NCBI GenBank assembly: GCA_023433585.1
Contig: JAEZCL010000310.1
Span: 1-21,222, forward strand
DNA: 21,222 bases
Direction of reading: 5' to 3'
Source of the DNA: Pseudomonadota bacterium
GTDB taxonomy: Bacteria > Pseudomonadota > Alphaproteobacteria > Caulobacterales > Caulobacteraceae
In this document: one piece after another, positions 7,264 through 15,467 of the stretch
Position numbering within the stretch: position 1 is the first letter of the stretch
How the letters are laid out: each line of letters starts with the position of its first letter
Made by a program: the position numbers and the translations under genes
Notes under the pieces: model-generated
The model's input: only the letters and a program-made list of their open reading frames with translations
The model's database searches: none
What the model was told of the DNA's origin: nothing

Positions 7264-9789
7264 CTACTGGCCGGACCCCATCGGCGTGAGGACTTCCAGC
7301 CGCACGACAGACTCCTCGGTTTCGGGCACGATCATCTCATACACCAACGGGGGCGAACCCGGCAGCTCGATGCGCCAGCGGCCAGGCTTCACGCCCGAGG
7401 CGCCGAACCGCCCCTGACGGTTGGTGAAGACCTCGACCGTGCGCCCTTCGCCGCCGATCTCGACGGCGCGGCCGGCGAGCAGGGTGACCGGTTCGCCCTG
7501 ATGGTCCACCAGGTGCCCGATGACGGTGGTGGAATAGGCCGACCCCACGGTGGCCACATAGCCTGCGCGATAGCCGGGATGGATTCTGACCGCACCTTGC
7601 CCGAGATCGAATCCGGCAGGCGCTTCGGGGGCGTCGACGGTGACCGTGCGCGGCGAATAGGCGCTGACCTGACCGTAAAGCGCCGGGCCCAGCGCACCCG
7701 AACGGGCGTAATAGCCCCGCTGGTTCGGATCCACCTCGATGGCGGCGTCCAGCCCCTCATAGGGCCGAATGATCACGAAGCCGTCCGAGACGGGCCGGCC
7801 CAGAGCCAGGCGGCCACCGGCGAAGGCCAGGGCCGTGCCGACCCTGAGCGAGGTGCGCTGGTCCGAAATGGTGTTCAGCGTGTCGGAATAGGCCGTGGAG
7901 TGCGCAAGGCCCAGTTCGGCCCGGTTCGCCGCATAGGACACCGCGCCGTTCAGACCGTAATTGTCCGGATTGGCGTCTACGTTGGCTGTCGCACTCCAGG
8001 CGCCCACGCCCTGGCCGCCCGATGTCTGATAGCCGACCCGCGCCCGGTCGCCGCGGCTGTCGTATTCCGCCCGCACCGAACCAGTGTCGCCGAAGCGGCG
8101 CACCAGCGCGACCCGGAAATTGACCCCCTCGGCGAAGCCGCCTTCACTCCAGTCCACGTCGAAGATCAGGTTCGTCAGGCTGGTGAGCCGGCGCCCGTAG
8201 GTCATCCGGACCGTGCTCTCGTCCTCATAACCAGACCGTGCCCGCGCGTAGCGCAACTGGACGCCCGCAAATTGGGAATCGCCGAACGAACGGCTGAGAT
8301 TCAGTCCGGCGATGTAGGAATAGGGGTTGTCGGGCATGACGGCCCCGATCGAGCCGAAGCGGCGGCTGCGCGCCTCGAAGGTCGCCAGGATCGACAAGCC
8401 GCCGCCGCCCATGTCCTGGATCAGGCGCTCATAAGATGCATTGACGGCCCAGCCCGAACCGGCAGAGTCCAGGTCACTGACCGCGAAATCGCCGCCGAAG
8501 GTGCCCAGTTCATTGCCCCACACGCCTTCGACGCCCAGCAGGTATCCGCTTTCCGCCGCCTGGGCGTTGCCGCCCAGCGTGAGGCTGTCGGTCAGGCCCC
8601 GGCGATAGAAGCCGGAGACCACATAGTCGTCGCTGTAGTCGATCTCTCCGCCCATGCGGCTGGTGAAAACGCCCGCATGCATGCCGTACTCGGACAGCCC
8701 GGCCGCCAGCTGAGTGCGGTCGATGAACAGCGAGAACGACATCACCTCCTGCAGGCCGGTGTCGTCGGTGATCACCAGCCGCACATCGTTGGAGCCCTGC
8801 ACGAAGGGGAAGTCGCTGACGTCATAGACGCCGGGGTTGAGCCGTATTGTCCGCACCGAACGGCCGTTGATGAAAGCCTCGACGGTCGAATCCCGCTGGA
8901 TCGTGAAGGTGCGCCCGCCGCGCGGCGTGACGTTCCGTTGAGGCTCCAGAAGGGCATAGGTGCGCGAAACTGACACGCCGGCCATGTCCGACACGCCCTG
9001 GAACCCGCGCGACTGAGGCCGCAGGTCGCCCATGACCCAGCGGTTGAGACGCTCCAGGTCGTCGACGACCAGACGGGTGCCGTCACGCGAGAACTCGTCG
9101 CCGCCCGAGCCCGGGCGCCACGTCATGTCGTTCTCAAGCACCCATCCTTGCAGGTTGATGGCCGCGTCCATCAGGAACAGGGGATCACCGAAACCGGTCG
9201 CGCCGCCTTCGTGGACATAGTCCAGCGAGCCACGAACGTTCAGATAGGCGCTGAACGGCTCCGGCTGCGCGAAATCGCCATAGATGTTCCGGTCCAGCTC
9301 GGCCAGACCGATGGACTGACGGGTGCGCGCGGTCGGCGCGATCTGGATGGTCAGCTCCAGCGTGCGCGGATCGAAGATCAGCGGCGCGCCCGCCGCCTCG
9401 AACCGCGACAACGGCACGAACACCCCGGGTTCGGCGATGGCGCGCAGATTCTCCAGGGCGCTTTCGTTGAGCGACCTGGCCAGAAGGGTCACCACCTGCA
9501 GGGCCGACACCTCGACGGAGTCGTCCGGTGCGATCTGCAGCTCGACGTCGCCGAGATAGACTTCGCGGTCCTTCAGCGGGGCGGTGATGGTCAGCACCCG
9601 CTGGGTGGTGTTGAGCCGGGGAGACGTCGGGGGCGCGGTCTGGATGACTTCGTTCAGGTTCGCGGAGGCGTTCGCCGCCCCGGCCAGGCAAACCAGGCAG
9701 GCCGCACAGACCGTGCAGGCGAGACGAACCGCAGGCCGCCACACCGGCTGACGGTCATCGGAATATGTGCAACGCCCCCCAGCCCGCAT
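7264..9789 (-). CDS. Fimbrial outer-membrane usher (CsuD-like)
   Basis: An 841-residue usher, the pore that secretes and assembles pilus subunits. It has a long, Cys-rich signal sequence (hydrophobic core near CTVCAACLVCLAGAANA), an N-terminal periplasmic part (NLNEVIQTAPP to about 150), then a 24-strand-type barrel with DPLFLMDAAINLQG, RLNRWVMGDLRPQSRGFQG, the plug-region signature FINGRSVRTIRLNPGVYDVS, DFPFVQGSNDVRLVITDD, and many Tyr/Arg-rich barrel strands. It ends with LLAGRAVEIGGEGRTVEVFT and GRFGASGVKPGRWRIELPG, the C-terminal domains. Length suits archaic ushers. Only this usher and one chaperone serve all the subunits. The ATG lies 2 bp after the chaperone stop. Confidence 0.94.
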   Translation of the reverse strand: MRAGGRCTYSDDRQPVWRPAVRLACTVCAACLVCLAGAANASANLNEVIQTAPPTSPRLNTTQRVLTITAPLKDREVYLGDVELQIAPDDSVEVSALQVVTLLARSLNESALENLRAIAEPGVFVPLSRFEAAGAPLIFDPRTLELTIQIAPTARTRQSIGLAELDRNIYGDFAQPEPFSAYLNVRGSLDYVHEGGATGFGDPLFLMDAAINLQGWVLENDMTWRPGSGGDEFSRDGTRLVVDDLERLNRWVMGDLRPQSRGFQGVSDMAGVSVSRTYALLEPQRNVTPRGGRTFTIQRDSTVEAFINGRSVRTIRLNPGVYDVSDFPFVQGSNDVRLVITDDTGLQEVMSFSLFIDRTQLAAGLSEYGMHAGVFTSRMGGEIDYSDDYVVSGFYRRGLTDSLTLGGNAQAAESGYLLGVEGVWGNELGTFGGDFAVSDLDSAGSGWAVNASYERLIQDMGGGGLSILATFEARSRRFGSIGAVMPDNPYSYIAGLNLSRSFGDSQFAGVQLRYARARSGYEDESTVRMTYGRRLTSLTNLIFDVDWSEGGFAEGVNFRVALVRRFGDTGSVRAEYDSRGDRARVGYQTSGGQGVGAWSATANVDANPDNYGLNGAVSYAANRAELGLAHSTAYSDTLNTISDQRTSLRVGTALAFAGGRLALGRPVSDGFVIIRPYEGLDAAIEVDPNQRGYYARSGALGPALYGQVSAYSPRTVTVDAPEAPAGFDLGQGAVRIHPGYRAGYVATVGSAYSTTVIGHLVDHQGEPVTLLAGRAVEIGGEGRTVEVFTNRQGRFGASGVKPGRWRIELPGSPPLVYEMIVPETEESVVRLEVLTPMGSGQ

Positions 9790-9791
9790 GC

Positions 9792-10550
9792 CTATCGACC
9801 CCGACCGACGGTGGAAAGCGTGACTTCAACGGCGCCGTCAGCGCTGGGAAGCTCCAGAGGCGCGGTGAAATTGCGCGAGGTTTCCGGGCCCACGAGGCCA
9901 AACCCGATCTGCTGCTGGATGTCATTGGGATTGAGCGTGCGGCGGAAGATTTCCTGACCGGCGGCGTCACGCTGGACCACGGTCAAGCGCGATGCGCTCA
10001 GATAGCCGTAATTGCGCGCGGTGTTGCGGATGGTGAAGGTGGGGATCGGTTGCTCCTGGGCGTTCTGCGTCACGCCGCTGCTTTCGACCGACAATTCCGG
10101 CGCGCCGGCCACGACCGAGGCCACATTGGCCATCACCTGGAAATTGTAGAGAATCTGGATAGCCGACTGGCCTTCCGGCAACTCGACCGGAAGCTGGGCC
10201 ACCGTCACATAATAGTGCCGGCTGCGATCCGCGTCGGGGTCGCCGATGTACTGCAGGCGGAACACCTGGGTCTCGCCCGGCGGGATGATCGCCTGGGGCG
10301 GAAACACCATGAGGTCGTCCGAGAGGCGGTCCGAGGCGCGCACGCCGTCCGGCAGGAAATCCATCTCGTTGACCCGCAGCTCGACCGGCAGCGGATTGGG
10401 GCCGTTGTTCTCGACCCGAACGGGCGCGCTCATCTCGCGGCCGGCCATGCGCATGTCCACCACGACGGGCTGGACCGTCATGGCTTCGACGATCGCCCCG
10501 ACCAGGGTGAACATGAGCACTGCCGTCAGGCAGCCGATCAAGCGACGCAT
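9792..10550 (-). CDS. Periplasmic pilus chaperone, PapD-like (CsuC-like)
   Basis: A 252-residue two-domain immunoglobulin-like chaperone that folds and escorts subunits in the periplasm by lending its G1 strand. Seen: signal peptide MRRLIGCLTAVLMFTLVGAI (to about VEA), first strands MTVQPVVVDMRMAGREMSAP and VRVENNGPNPLPVELRV, VFPPQAIIPPGETQVFRLQY (the conserved PPxxxxPGxxQxxR region), and the hydrophobic G1 strand SAIQILYNFQVMANV. Domain 2 follows from about LSVESSGVTQNAQ to EVTLSTVGRGR. The ATG has a strong GGAGG 5 bp upstream. It is the only chaperone in the cluster and must bind every subunit type. Confidence 0.93.
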   Translation of the reverse strand: MRRLIGCLTAVLMFTLVGAIVEAMTVQPVVVDMRMAGREMSAPVRVENNGPNPLPVELRVNEMDFLPDGVRASDRLSDDLMVFPPQAIIPPGETQVFRLQYIGDPDADRSRHYYVTVAQLPVELPEGQSAIQILYNFQVMANVASVVAGAPELSVESSGVTQNAQEQPIPTFTIRNTARNYGYLSASRLTVVQRDAAGQEIFRRTLNPNDIQQQIGFGLVGPETSRNFTAPLELPSADGAVEVTLSTVGRGR

Positions 10551-10569
10551 AGTGTCCTCCAGACCCTTC

Positions 10570-11229
10570 TTAGGAGAGGGGCGAAATCGTTACGGTTACA
10601 GTGTCGGTGTAGGTTCCCGCCAGCAGCCGGTCGCCGCCGGCGCCCGGCGCAAAACCCAACTCCAGATCAAAGCGCTTGTCGTCGCCCGGCACGCCATGGC
10701 TATCGACCAGGTATTCCTGTTCGTCATGATTCCCGTTCGTGGTCACGACCACGAGCTCCGGGCCGTGCGGCGGCGCATCACCGCTGACCCCGGCGTCCAG
10801 AGTGGTCCAGTGCGCCACGTATCTCATGGGACGGACCGCCGAAAATCCCGCCGGCGCGGCCGTGCCGGAGGACAGCCTCAGGCCGCCGTCGCTGGTCAGA
10901 GATATCCGGTGCGGCGCATTGCACGAGGCGGACGCACCGAGGCGTATGGTGCGTGGCTGGCCATCCAGGGGCTGGGACTGGCTGTCCACGAAACCGTTTT
11001 CGGGAATGCGCCAGACGCCGCCCGAGAATTCGCCGCCGGCCGCGCCGCCACTCTGGCTGACCTGAACCCAGTCGCCGTCAATGGCGCAGTAGCCGCCGAC
11101 GATGCCGCCGAAGTCCTGGGCCCGCGCGGGCGCGGCCTGCAGCCCGATCAGGATCGTCGCGGCGGCGCAGGCCGTCGAAACGGTCCGGAGCAAGCGCCGA
11201 CGCTCAGGACCAAACGCAAGAGAAATCAT
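10570..11229 (-). CDS. Pilus subunit S14 (SCPU-type, short N-terminal strand)
   Basis: A 219-residue secreted protein, last subunit before the chaperone. Signal peptide about 1-37 (hydrophobic part ACAAATILIGLQAAP, ending ARA/Q). Only about ten residues (QDFGGIVGGY) precede the first Cys (48), so the donor strand is shortened compared with its neighbours. Second Cys at 103 in LGASASCNAPHRISLTSDGG, without the Trp found in S1 to S8. Ends LLAGTYTDTVTVTISPLS, a clear SCPU C-terminal strand. The ATG at 11229 is chosen because GGAGG lies 5 bp upstream; an ATGATG at 11244 overlapping the S13 stop is the alternative. A likely tip-proximal minor subunit, inferred from position next to chaperone, usher and adhesin. 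Confidence 0.82.
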   Translation of the reverse strand: MISLAFGPERRRLLRTVSTACAAATILIGLQAAPARAQDFGGIVGGYCAIDGDWVQVSQSGGAAGGEFSGGVWRIPENGFVDSQSQPLDGQPRTIRLGASASCNAPHRISLTSDGGLRLSSGTAAPAGFSAVRPMRYVAHWTTLDAGVSGDAPPHGPELVVVTTNGNHDEQEYLVDSHGVPGDDKRFDLELGFAPGAGGDRLLAGTYTDTVTVTISPLS

Positions 11230-11240
11230 CCGGGCCTCCA

Positions 11241-11831
11241 TCATCCGCCCACGCCCAGAACCAGAGTGATCTCGTCGGTGTAAGCGCCGGCGGTCAAGGG
11301 ATCGCCGCCCGACGGAATGTCTATCGTCACGATCAGGTCGCCCATGGCCGCATCGGGCACCATGAAGTTCAGCAGGCCGCCGTCGGTCTGGAAGGTCTGC
11401 TGCCCGCCGGCCCAGTCCACCGTCACCGTATAGCCGACGTTCGACCGGAACGGGCCGCCGTCGCCCGGCTGATCCGAAGCGAGCCCGCCGTTGACGCTGC
11501 TGAGGCTGAGCGTATGGGCCTGTGTGCACAGGGTCGGGATCACCAGGACGATGCGTGCGCCCTGGACCTCGGCGTCCTCATTGACCAGTTGCTGGACCGT
11601 GATGTCCGCCGAACCCGGGCCCTGGGCCGAAATGACGGCGTTGTCGGCGCTGGCGGCGTCCGGCACGCTCAGGCGGCAACCACCCTCCACCACCCCGCGG
11701 AAAGTGGCCTGGGCGGTCGCGCCCTGGCCGTCCACGGCGGGGCCGATGGTCTGCGCCGCGCAGACGCCCGGCGCGGCGAGCGCGAAGGCGGCGATCAGGG
11801 CGGCGCGGGCGGAAAACAGAATGGCGCTCAT
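11241..11831 (-). CDS. Pilus subunit S13 (SCPU-type)
   Basis: A 196-residue secreted protein. Signal peptide to about residue 26 (MSAILFSARAALIAAFALAA, ending CAA/Q). A long extension of about 25 residues (ATAQATFRGVVEGG) precedes Cys52; the second Cys (102) sits in VLVIPTLCTQAHTLSLSSVN, so the usual W-C-N is replaced by L-C-T. Middle strands YTVTVDWAGGQQTF resemble S12 and S10. Ends LTAGAYTDEITLVLGVGG. Its ATG shares one base with the S12 stop (TGATG), indicating coupled translation. Closest in pattern to S12 and S14; probably a low-copy minor subunit. Confidence 0.82.
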   Translation of the reverse strand: MSAILFSARAALIAAFALAAPGVCAAQTIGPAVDGQGATAQATFRGVVEGGCRLSVPDAASADNAVISAQGPGSADITVQQLVNEDAEVQGARIVLVIPTLCTQAHTLSLSSVNGGLASDQPGDGGPFRSNVGYTVTVDWAGGQQTFQTDGGLLNFMVPDAAMGDLIVTIDIPSGGDPLTAGAYTDEITLVLGVGG

Positions 11832-12433
11832 CACTGGGGCTCCACCGTCAACCTGAGAACGTCGCTGTATTCGCCCGCGACCAGAGGCGCCCCCTGGACG
11901 GCGTTGGTGTCGCCGGTGCGCACCTCGAATGCGATCTCCATGTCGCCGCGCGTGGGCCGGGCGACCAGAATCTGCTGTTCGGCGTAGCGGCGCCCCACGG
12001 CGTCGGCCGCCAGGGTTTCCTCCTGATCGGCCCAGGTCAGACCGATCTGGTAGGGCGCCGCAGTGGCGAAACCGGCTGGCGCGGTTCCCGAATCCTGACG
12101 CCACAGGCCGTTGTTATCGCTGCCCAGGACCACCCGGTGCACGCCGTTGCACATGGCCGGGACGGTCAGGACGATGCGCGCGGCCCGGGTTGACAGGGTT
12201 TCGGGATCCGCCAGGCGCGTGATCGGAAACACCGAGCCGGCCGGCGGATCGAAGTTGGCGGCCTGTTCCTCGGCCTGTTCGATCGCGCCGAGGGTGCAGC
12301 TTCGCGGCGCCTCGCCGGTCACGGTGACGGTCTGACGCGGCGCCTCCGCCGCCTGGGCCGCCGCCTGTCCGGCGGCGAGCGCCGCGAAGGCCGCAGCCGC
12401 GAGGCCAGATGAGATGAAAAGACTGCGCATCAT
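11831..12433 (-). CDS. Pilus subunit S12 (SCPU-type)
   Basis: A 200-residue secreted protein. Signal peptide about 1-26 (FISSGLAAAAFAALAAGQAA), donor strand RQTVTVTGEAPRS before Cys46, second Cys at 95 in LTVPAMCNGVHRVVLGSDNN (C-N-G kept, Trp lost). Middle part FATAAPYQIGLTWADQEETL parallels S10, S13 and S14. Ends LVAGEYSDVLRLTVEPQ. The start overlaps the S11 stop by 4 bp (ATGA), and its own stop shares a base with the S13 start. The inter-Cys segment is Glu/Ala rich (EQAEEQAANFDPP), unlike the Gly/Thr-rich loops of the early subunits. Confidence 0.82.
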   Translation of the reverse strand: MMRSLFISSGLAAAAFAALAAGQAAAQAAEAPRQTVTVTGEAPRSCTLGAIEQAEEQAANFDPPAGSVFPITRLADPETLSTRAARIVLTVPAMCNGVHRVVLGSDNNGLWRQDSGTAPAGFATAAPYQIGLTWADQEETLAADAVGRRYAEQQILVARPTRGDMEIAFEVRTGDTNAVQGAPLVAGEYSDVLRLTVEPQ

Positions 12434-13041
12434 GGATTCACCGCCAGGCTGACGATGACCTCGCCGACATAAACGCCCGCCTCGAGCGCCAGATCCGGAT
12501 TCTCCTGAACGCCATTGGCGTCCAGGGCCTCCAGGTTCGACACGGTCAGGAACAGTGCGCCGGACAGGGCCGCGTCGCTGTCGAAGTTCGACTGCACCCC
12601 GCCTGCGATCGGGCGCAACGAGACCTGGCCGGCGTCGCCGGCCACGGTGGCGTCATAGGTGATCGTCCGGGTGAAGCCTTCCGGCGAGGCCGCGCCGATG
12701 ATCGCTGGTCCGATCAGCGACAGCGGCGCCGCGCTGACCGTCAGACGGCTGGGCGCGTTGCACCAGAGATCGTCGATATCCACTCGCGCGTTGGGCTGGG
12801 CGTGCGAGGATCCCGTGAACTGGGTCTGGAGCCGCCCGTCCGCGCTGGTCAGTATCTGCAGGTCCACCGTGACGGAGTCCGGCGCGTTCATGACGCAATG
12901 GCGGCCGACCTCGGCGTTGAAGCTGACCGACACCGCCTCGGTCTGGGACTGGGCGACGGCCGAAGCCCCGCCGCCGAGCAGCGCCAGGCCCGCCAGGGCG
13001 GCCGTTGCGCGCGAAAATGTCATGGACCGGACGACCGTCAT
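12430..13041 (-). CDS. Pilus subunit S11 (SCPU-type, NAPSRL group)
   Basis: A 203-residue secreted protein. Signal peptide to about residue 30 (ATAALAGLALLGGGASAVA), donor strand EAVSVSFNAEVGRH, Cys49, second Cys at 94 in DLWCNAPSRLTVSAAPL. The segment W-C-N-A-P-S-R-L is shared exactly with S10, showing these two are close paralogues. Further along are GFTRTITYDATVAGDAG and a long insert with LSGALFLTVSNLEAL; the end is LEAGVYVGEVIVSLAVNP. Starts inside the S10 stop (ATGA). The Met at residue 7 is a less likely start. Confidence 0.82.
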   Translation of the reverse strand: MTVVRSMTFSRATAALAGLALLGGGASAVAQSQTEAVSVSFNAEVGRHCVMNAPDSVTVDLQILTSADGRLQTQFTGSSHAQPNARVDIDDLWCNAPSRLTVSAAPLSLIGPAIIGAASPEGFTRTITYDATVAGDAGQVSLRPIAGGVQSNFDSDAALSGALFLTVSNLEALDANGVQENPDLALEAGVYVGEVIVSLAVNP

Positions 13042-13586
13042 TGCTGCGCCACCGTGATAGAGATGGCGCCGCCATAGGCACCCGCCACCAGCCGGCGGCC
13101 GGCGACCGTGCGGGGATCGGAGACCGTCAGCACCAGGTCCCCTATTCCCGCCTCATTGACGTCGATCACTGTCGGCCCCGCCGCATCACTGTGCACATTG
13201 TCGGTGACGCCATTCCAGGACAGAGCGACGCTATAGTCGATCCGCGTGGTGAAATTGGCGTCGGCGCTACCGTCCTGATTGGTCAGGGGCTCGAGCGTGA
13301 AGCTCAGCCTCGACGGCGCATTGCACCAGTAATTCGGCAGGGTCCAGACACTGTCGCCCGCGAAACTCTCAACGACATTCCCGTCCGCACCGGCCAGAAC
13401 GCCCAGCACCAGCGGGTCTCCGCCCGCCGGCGCATCCGCGCACATGAAGGAGACCTCCGACTGCACACCGATCACGTCCGATGACTGGGCGGCAGCCGAA
13501 ACGGCGAAGGCGGCCGCCAGCAGCATCGCGCCCGCAGCCGCGCCGATTTGAGGGCGCATCCGATATTGTGCTGGACGGCGGATCAT
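13038..13586 (-). CDS. Pilus subunit S10 (SCPU-type, NAPSRL group)
   Basis: A 182-residue secreted protein. The start ATG overlaps the S9 stop by 4 bp, which decides it over the inner Met10; signal peptide to about residue 33 (AMLLAAAFAVSAAA). Donor strand SDVIGVQSEVSFM, Cys49, second Cys at 88 in NYWCNAPSRLSFTLEPL. Then FTTRIDYSVALSWNGV, a strand pair found across the family, and the end LVAGAYGGAISITVAQQ. It is the shortest subunit of the main array together with S4 and S5. Paralogue of S11. Confidence 0.82.
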   Translation of the reverse strand: MIRRPAQYRMRPQIGAAAGAMLLAAAFAVSAAAQSSDVIGVQSEVSFMCADAPAGGDPLVLGVLAGADGNVVESFAGDSVWTLPNYWCNAPSRLSFTLEPLTNQDGSADANFTTRIDYSVALSWNGVTDNVHSDAAGPTVIDVNEAGIGDLVLTVSDPRTVAGRRLVAGAYGGAISITVAQQ

Positions 13587-14200
13587 CCCTTCACCTCCAC
13601 TTCGATGATGACCACGTCCCTGTAACGACCGTAGAGCGGCTCGCCGCCCACGTTTCGCCCCCAGCGCAGGCGCATCACGCCTCTCTGGTCCATGGCCGTG
13701 GCCTCGCCCGAGGACCAGCCGCGGCCCGTGGAAGCCGGCGCGAAGACACAGCCGTTGTCGCCGGAGGCGTCGACCAGATGGGCCGCGTCGCACCAGCCCA
13801 GGTCCGCCGGTCCGCGATCCGTGCCGACCGTGACCGCGACCTCGTAGGGAACCGCAGACGCCGTGCCGCGAACCGGGTCGGGGTTCACGAACGCGCCATG
13901 ATCGGCGCGGACCCGCAGCACAAAGGGCGTGTTGCAGTCGAGGCTGAAATCCGAGGCGTCCTGCCCCGGCTGGGCCAGGCGCATATTGGTGATGGGGCGC
14001 GGCTGCGTCGTCACCTCGCAGCGAGCGGGAACCTGGCCGCGCAGGTCAATGCGCAACTCCACGGGCGCGCCCAAGGGCGCTTCGCCCGGCGCATGTTCGC
14101 TGAAATCGCTCGCCGCGACAGGCTGGGCCGCCATCGCCCACAGCGCCGCCGCCGCGACGAACGCGGGACCGGTTTTCAGGAAGGCGGCGGGTTGGAACAT
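13583..14200 (-). CDS. Pilus subunit S9 (divergent, four Cys)
   Basis: A 205-residue secreted protein, the most divergent of the array. Signal peptide to about residue 30 (PAFVAAAALWAMAAQPVAA), then a linker SEHAPGEAPLGAP before the donor strand VELRIDLRGQVPAR and Cys61. The second Cys (89, SLDCNTPFVLRVRADHG) follows after only 28 residues instead of about 40 to 60, as in the convergent gene at 5901. Two more Cys (137, 151 in GWCDAAH and DNGCVF) could form a second disulfide. The end LYGRYRDVVIIEVEVKG is a recognisable but altered C-terminal strand. It starts 65 bp after S8 and its stop overlaps S10, so it may open a second translational block. Confidence 0.78.
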   Translation of the reverse strand: MFQPAAFLKTGPAFVAAAALWAMAAQPVAASDFSEHAPGEAPLGAPVELRIDLRGQVPARCEVTTQPRPITNMRLAQPGQDASDFSLDCNTPFVLRVRADHGAFVNPDPVRGTASAVPYEVAVTVGTDRGPADLGWCDAAHLVDASGDNGCVFAPASTGRGWSSGEATAMDQRGVMRLRWGRNVGGEPLYGRYRDVVIIEVEVKG

Positions 14201-14265
14201 CAGGATTTGTCTCGCTTCGGGAAATCTCGTCCCTTGCCTTGCAAGCCAGGGGCCGAAACCACGGA

Positions 14266-14844
14266 TCAGAGCGCCTGGAAGGTGATGGTGAAGGTCATGC
14301 TGTAGTCACTGGCCGCAACCAGCTTCAGACCCGTGTCGATGATGGTGATCCGGCCGTCGAACGGGCCCGAGAAGGACCGACCAGGCGCCACCGGGCCGCT
14401 GGTGACCTGGACCGCGCCGTCCGCAGCGGCGACGGTTGTGAAGTCCGGCAGGGCGATGTCCCCGTCCACGACCCAGTCGCTGAAGCTGAAGTCGATCCGG
14501 TTGGTGAAGTCCGGGTCGCCTGCGGCGGTGGCCGACACCATCGGATTCGCCGACAGGCTGACCGCCGAGAACACGCCGTTGCACCAGACGGCAGGCGGCG
14601 CGATCAGCTGGGACAGCTGCATGGGGGTCGACAGTTCAGCCTTCAGCGTGCCGTCGCTGTCGACGATGGAGCCGCCATGCATGGTGTTCAGGCTGATCAC
14701 CGTGGAGGCGCTCGCGTCAGTGCTGCACACCGGATCGATGATGGCGTTGAAGGTGATGCTGGCGCTGTCGCTGATCTGGGCCGACGCCGGAAGCGCGAAG
14801 GCCGCGGCGCAGATGGCGATGACGGAAGCGAATCTGGCGGTCAT
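14266..14844 (-). CDS. Pilus subunit S8 (SCPU-type)
   Basis: A 192-residue secreted protein. Signal peptide to about residue 22 (FASVIAICAAAFALPASA), mature start QISDSASITFNAIIDPVC closely like S2 (QISDSGQIDFGANVTPQC). Cys40 and Cys88 (AVWCNGVFSAVSLSANPM). The middle FTNRIDFSFSDWVVDGDI matches the family; the C-terminal strand is LVAASDYSMTFTITFQAL, where the usual A-G-x-Y reads A-A-S-D-Y. It stands between the S3 to S7 group and the later, more varied subunits. It follows S7 by 15 bp. Confidence 0.83.
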   Translation of the reverse strand: MTARFASVIAICAAAFALPASAQISDSASITFNAIIDPVCSTDASASTVISLNTMHGGSIVDSDGTLKAELSTPMQLSQLIAPPAVWCNGVFSAVSLSANPMVSATAAGDPDFTNRIDFSFSDWVVDGDIALPDFTTVAAADGAVQVTSGPVAPGRSFSGPFDGRITIIDTGLKLVAASDYSMTFTITFQAL

Positions 14845-14859
14845 GGCTTCTGATCCTCG

Positions 14860-15465
14860 TTAGGCGGCGGGCGTCAGGGTGAAGCGGATGGTGCCGCGAT
14901 AGGCGCCGGCGATCAGGCGCTCTCCTCCCGGCGTGAACAGGATCTGCCCCCCATTGGGATCGGTCAGGAACACGCCGCCCGGCGTGGCTTCCTTCTCGCC
15001 GGATTCATTGGCGGTGTCGTAGATCAGGGTGGCGTTGCCGATCACCAGACCGGTGAGGTGCATGTTGATGCGGTCGGTGAAGCCCTCGGGCGGGGTGGTT
15101 CCGCCCCAGGTCGTGTTGAGGACGGGGGTCAGCTCGTAATGGATCGTGGAGTTGACGCCGTTGCACCACATGCGCGCGGCCGAGCCGGCGATGGCGTTGT
15201 AGAAATTCCCGCCCCATTCCTGGGTGCGGCCGACATAGCCGCCGGTGTTGGCGTTGACCACGCTGGCGTTCGGCCCGCCCCCCATGGACAGTGAGTAGGT
15301 TTCGACCGCGTTCATGCCGGTGCTGCACAGGGCCGAGACATTGGCCGTGACCTCGATCACGGTCTGGTTCTGCGCTGAGGCGGGAACCGCCGTCAGAAGA
15401 AGGGCGGCGGACGACAGCGCGGCGACGGCGGCGGGGATGCGGGTGGTGTTCACGGTCATGTCCAT
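14860..15465 (-). CDS. Pilus subunit S7 (SCPU-type)
   Basis: A 201-residue secreted protein. Signal peptide to about residue 31 (AALSSAALLLTAVPASA); the start may also be Met3. Donor strand QTVIEVTANVSAL, Cys47 followed by S-T-G-M as in S4, second Cys at 101 in RMWCNGVNSTIHYELTPV. EGFTDRINMHLTGLVIGNA shows the group's F-T-D-R-I motif. Ends GERLIAGAYRGTIRFTLTPAA. It has a larger Gly/Asn-rich loop between the Cys (GGGPNASVVNANTGGYVG). Starts 2 bp after S6; no strong ribosome binding site, so coupling to S6 is likely. Confidence 0.84.
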   Translation of the reverse strand: MDMTVNTTRIPAAVAALSSAALLLTAVPASAQNQTVIEVTANVSALCSTGMNAVETYSLSMGGGPNASVVNANTGGYVGRTQEWGGNFYNAIAGSAARMWCNGVNSTIHYELTPVLNTTWGGTTPPEGFTDRINMHLTGLVIGNATLIYDTANESGEKEATPGGVFLTDPNGGQILFTPGGERLIAGAYRGTIRFTLTPAA

Positions 15466-15467
15466 GT

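Noticed and set aside
7165..8973. A 602-residue open frame on the plus strand
   Set aside because: Antisense to the usher and rich in Arg, Gly, Ala and Asp without any domain. The usher frame shows clear usher motifs.
11241..12104. Long upstream extensions of several subunit frames (here S13; also S10, S14, S3)
   Set aside because: The extensions overlap the preceding subunit genes and are Arg/Gly-rich shadows. The internal ATGs overlapping the preceding stops or preceded by ribosome binding sites begin proper signal peptides.
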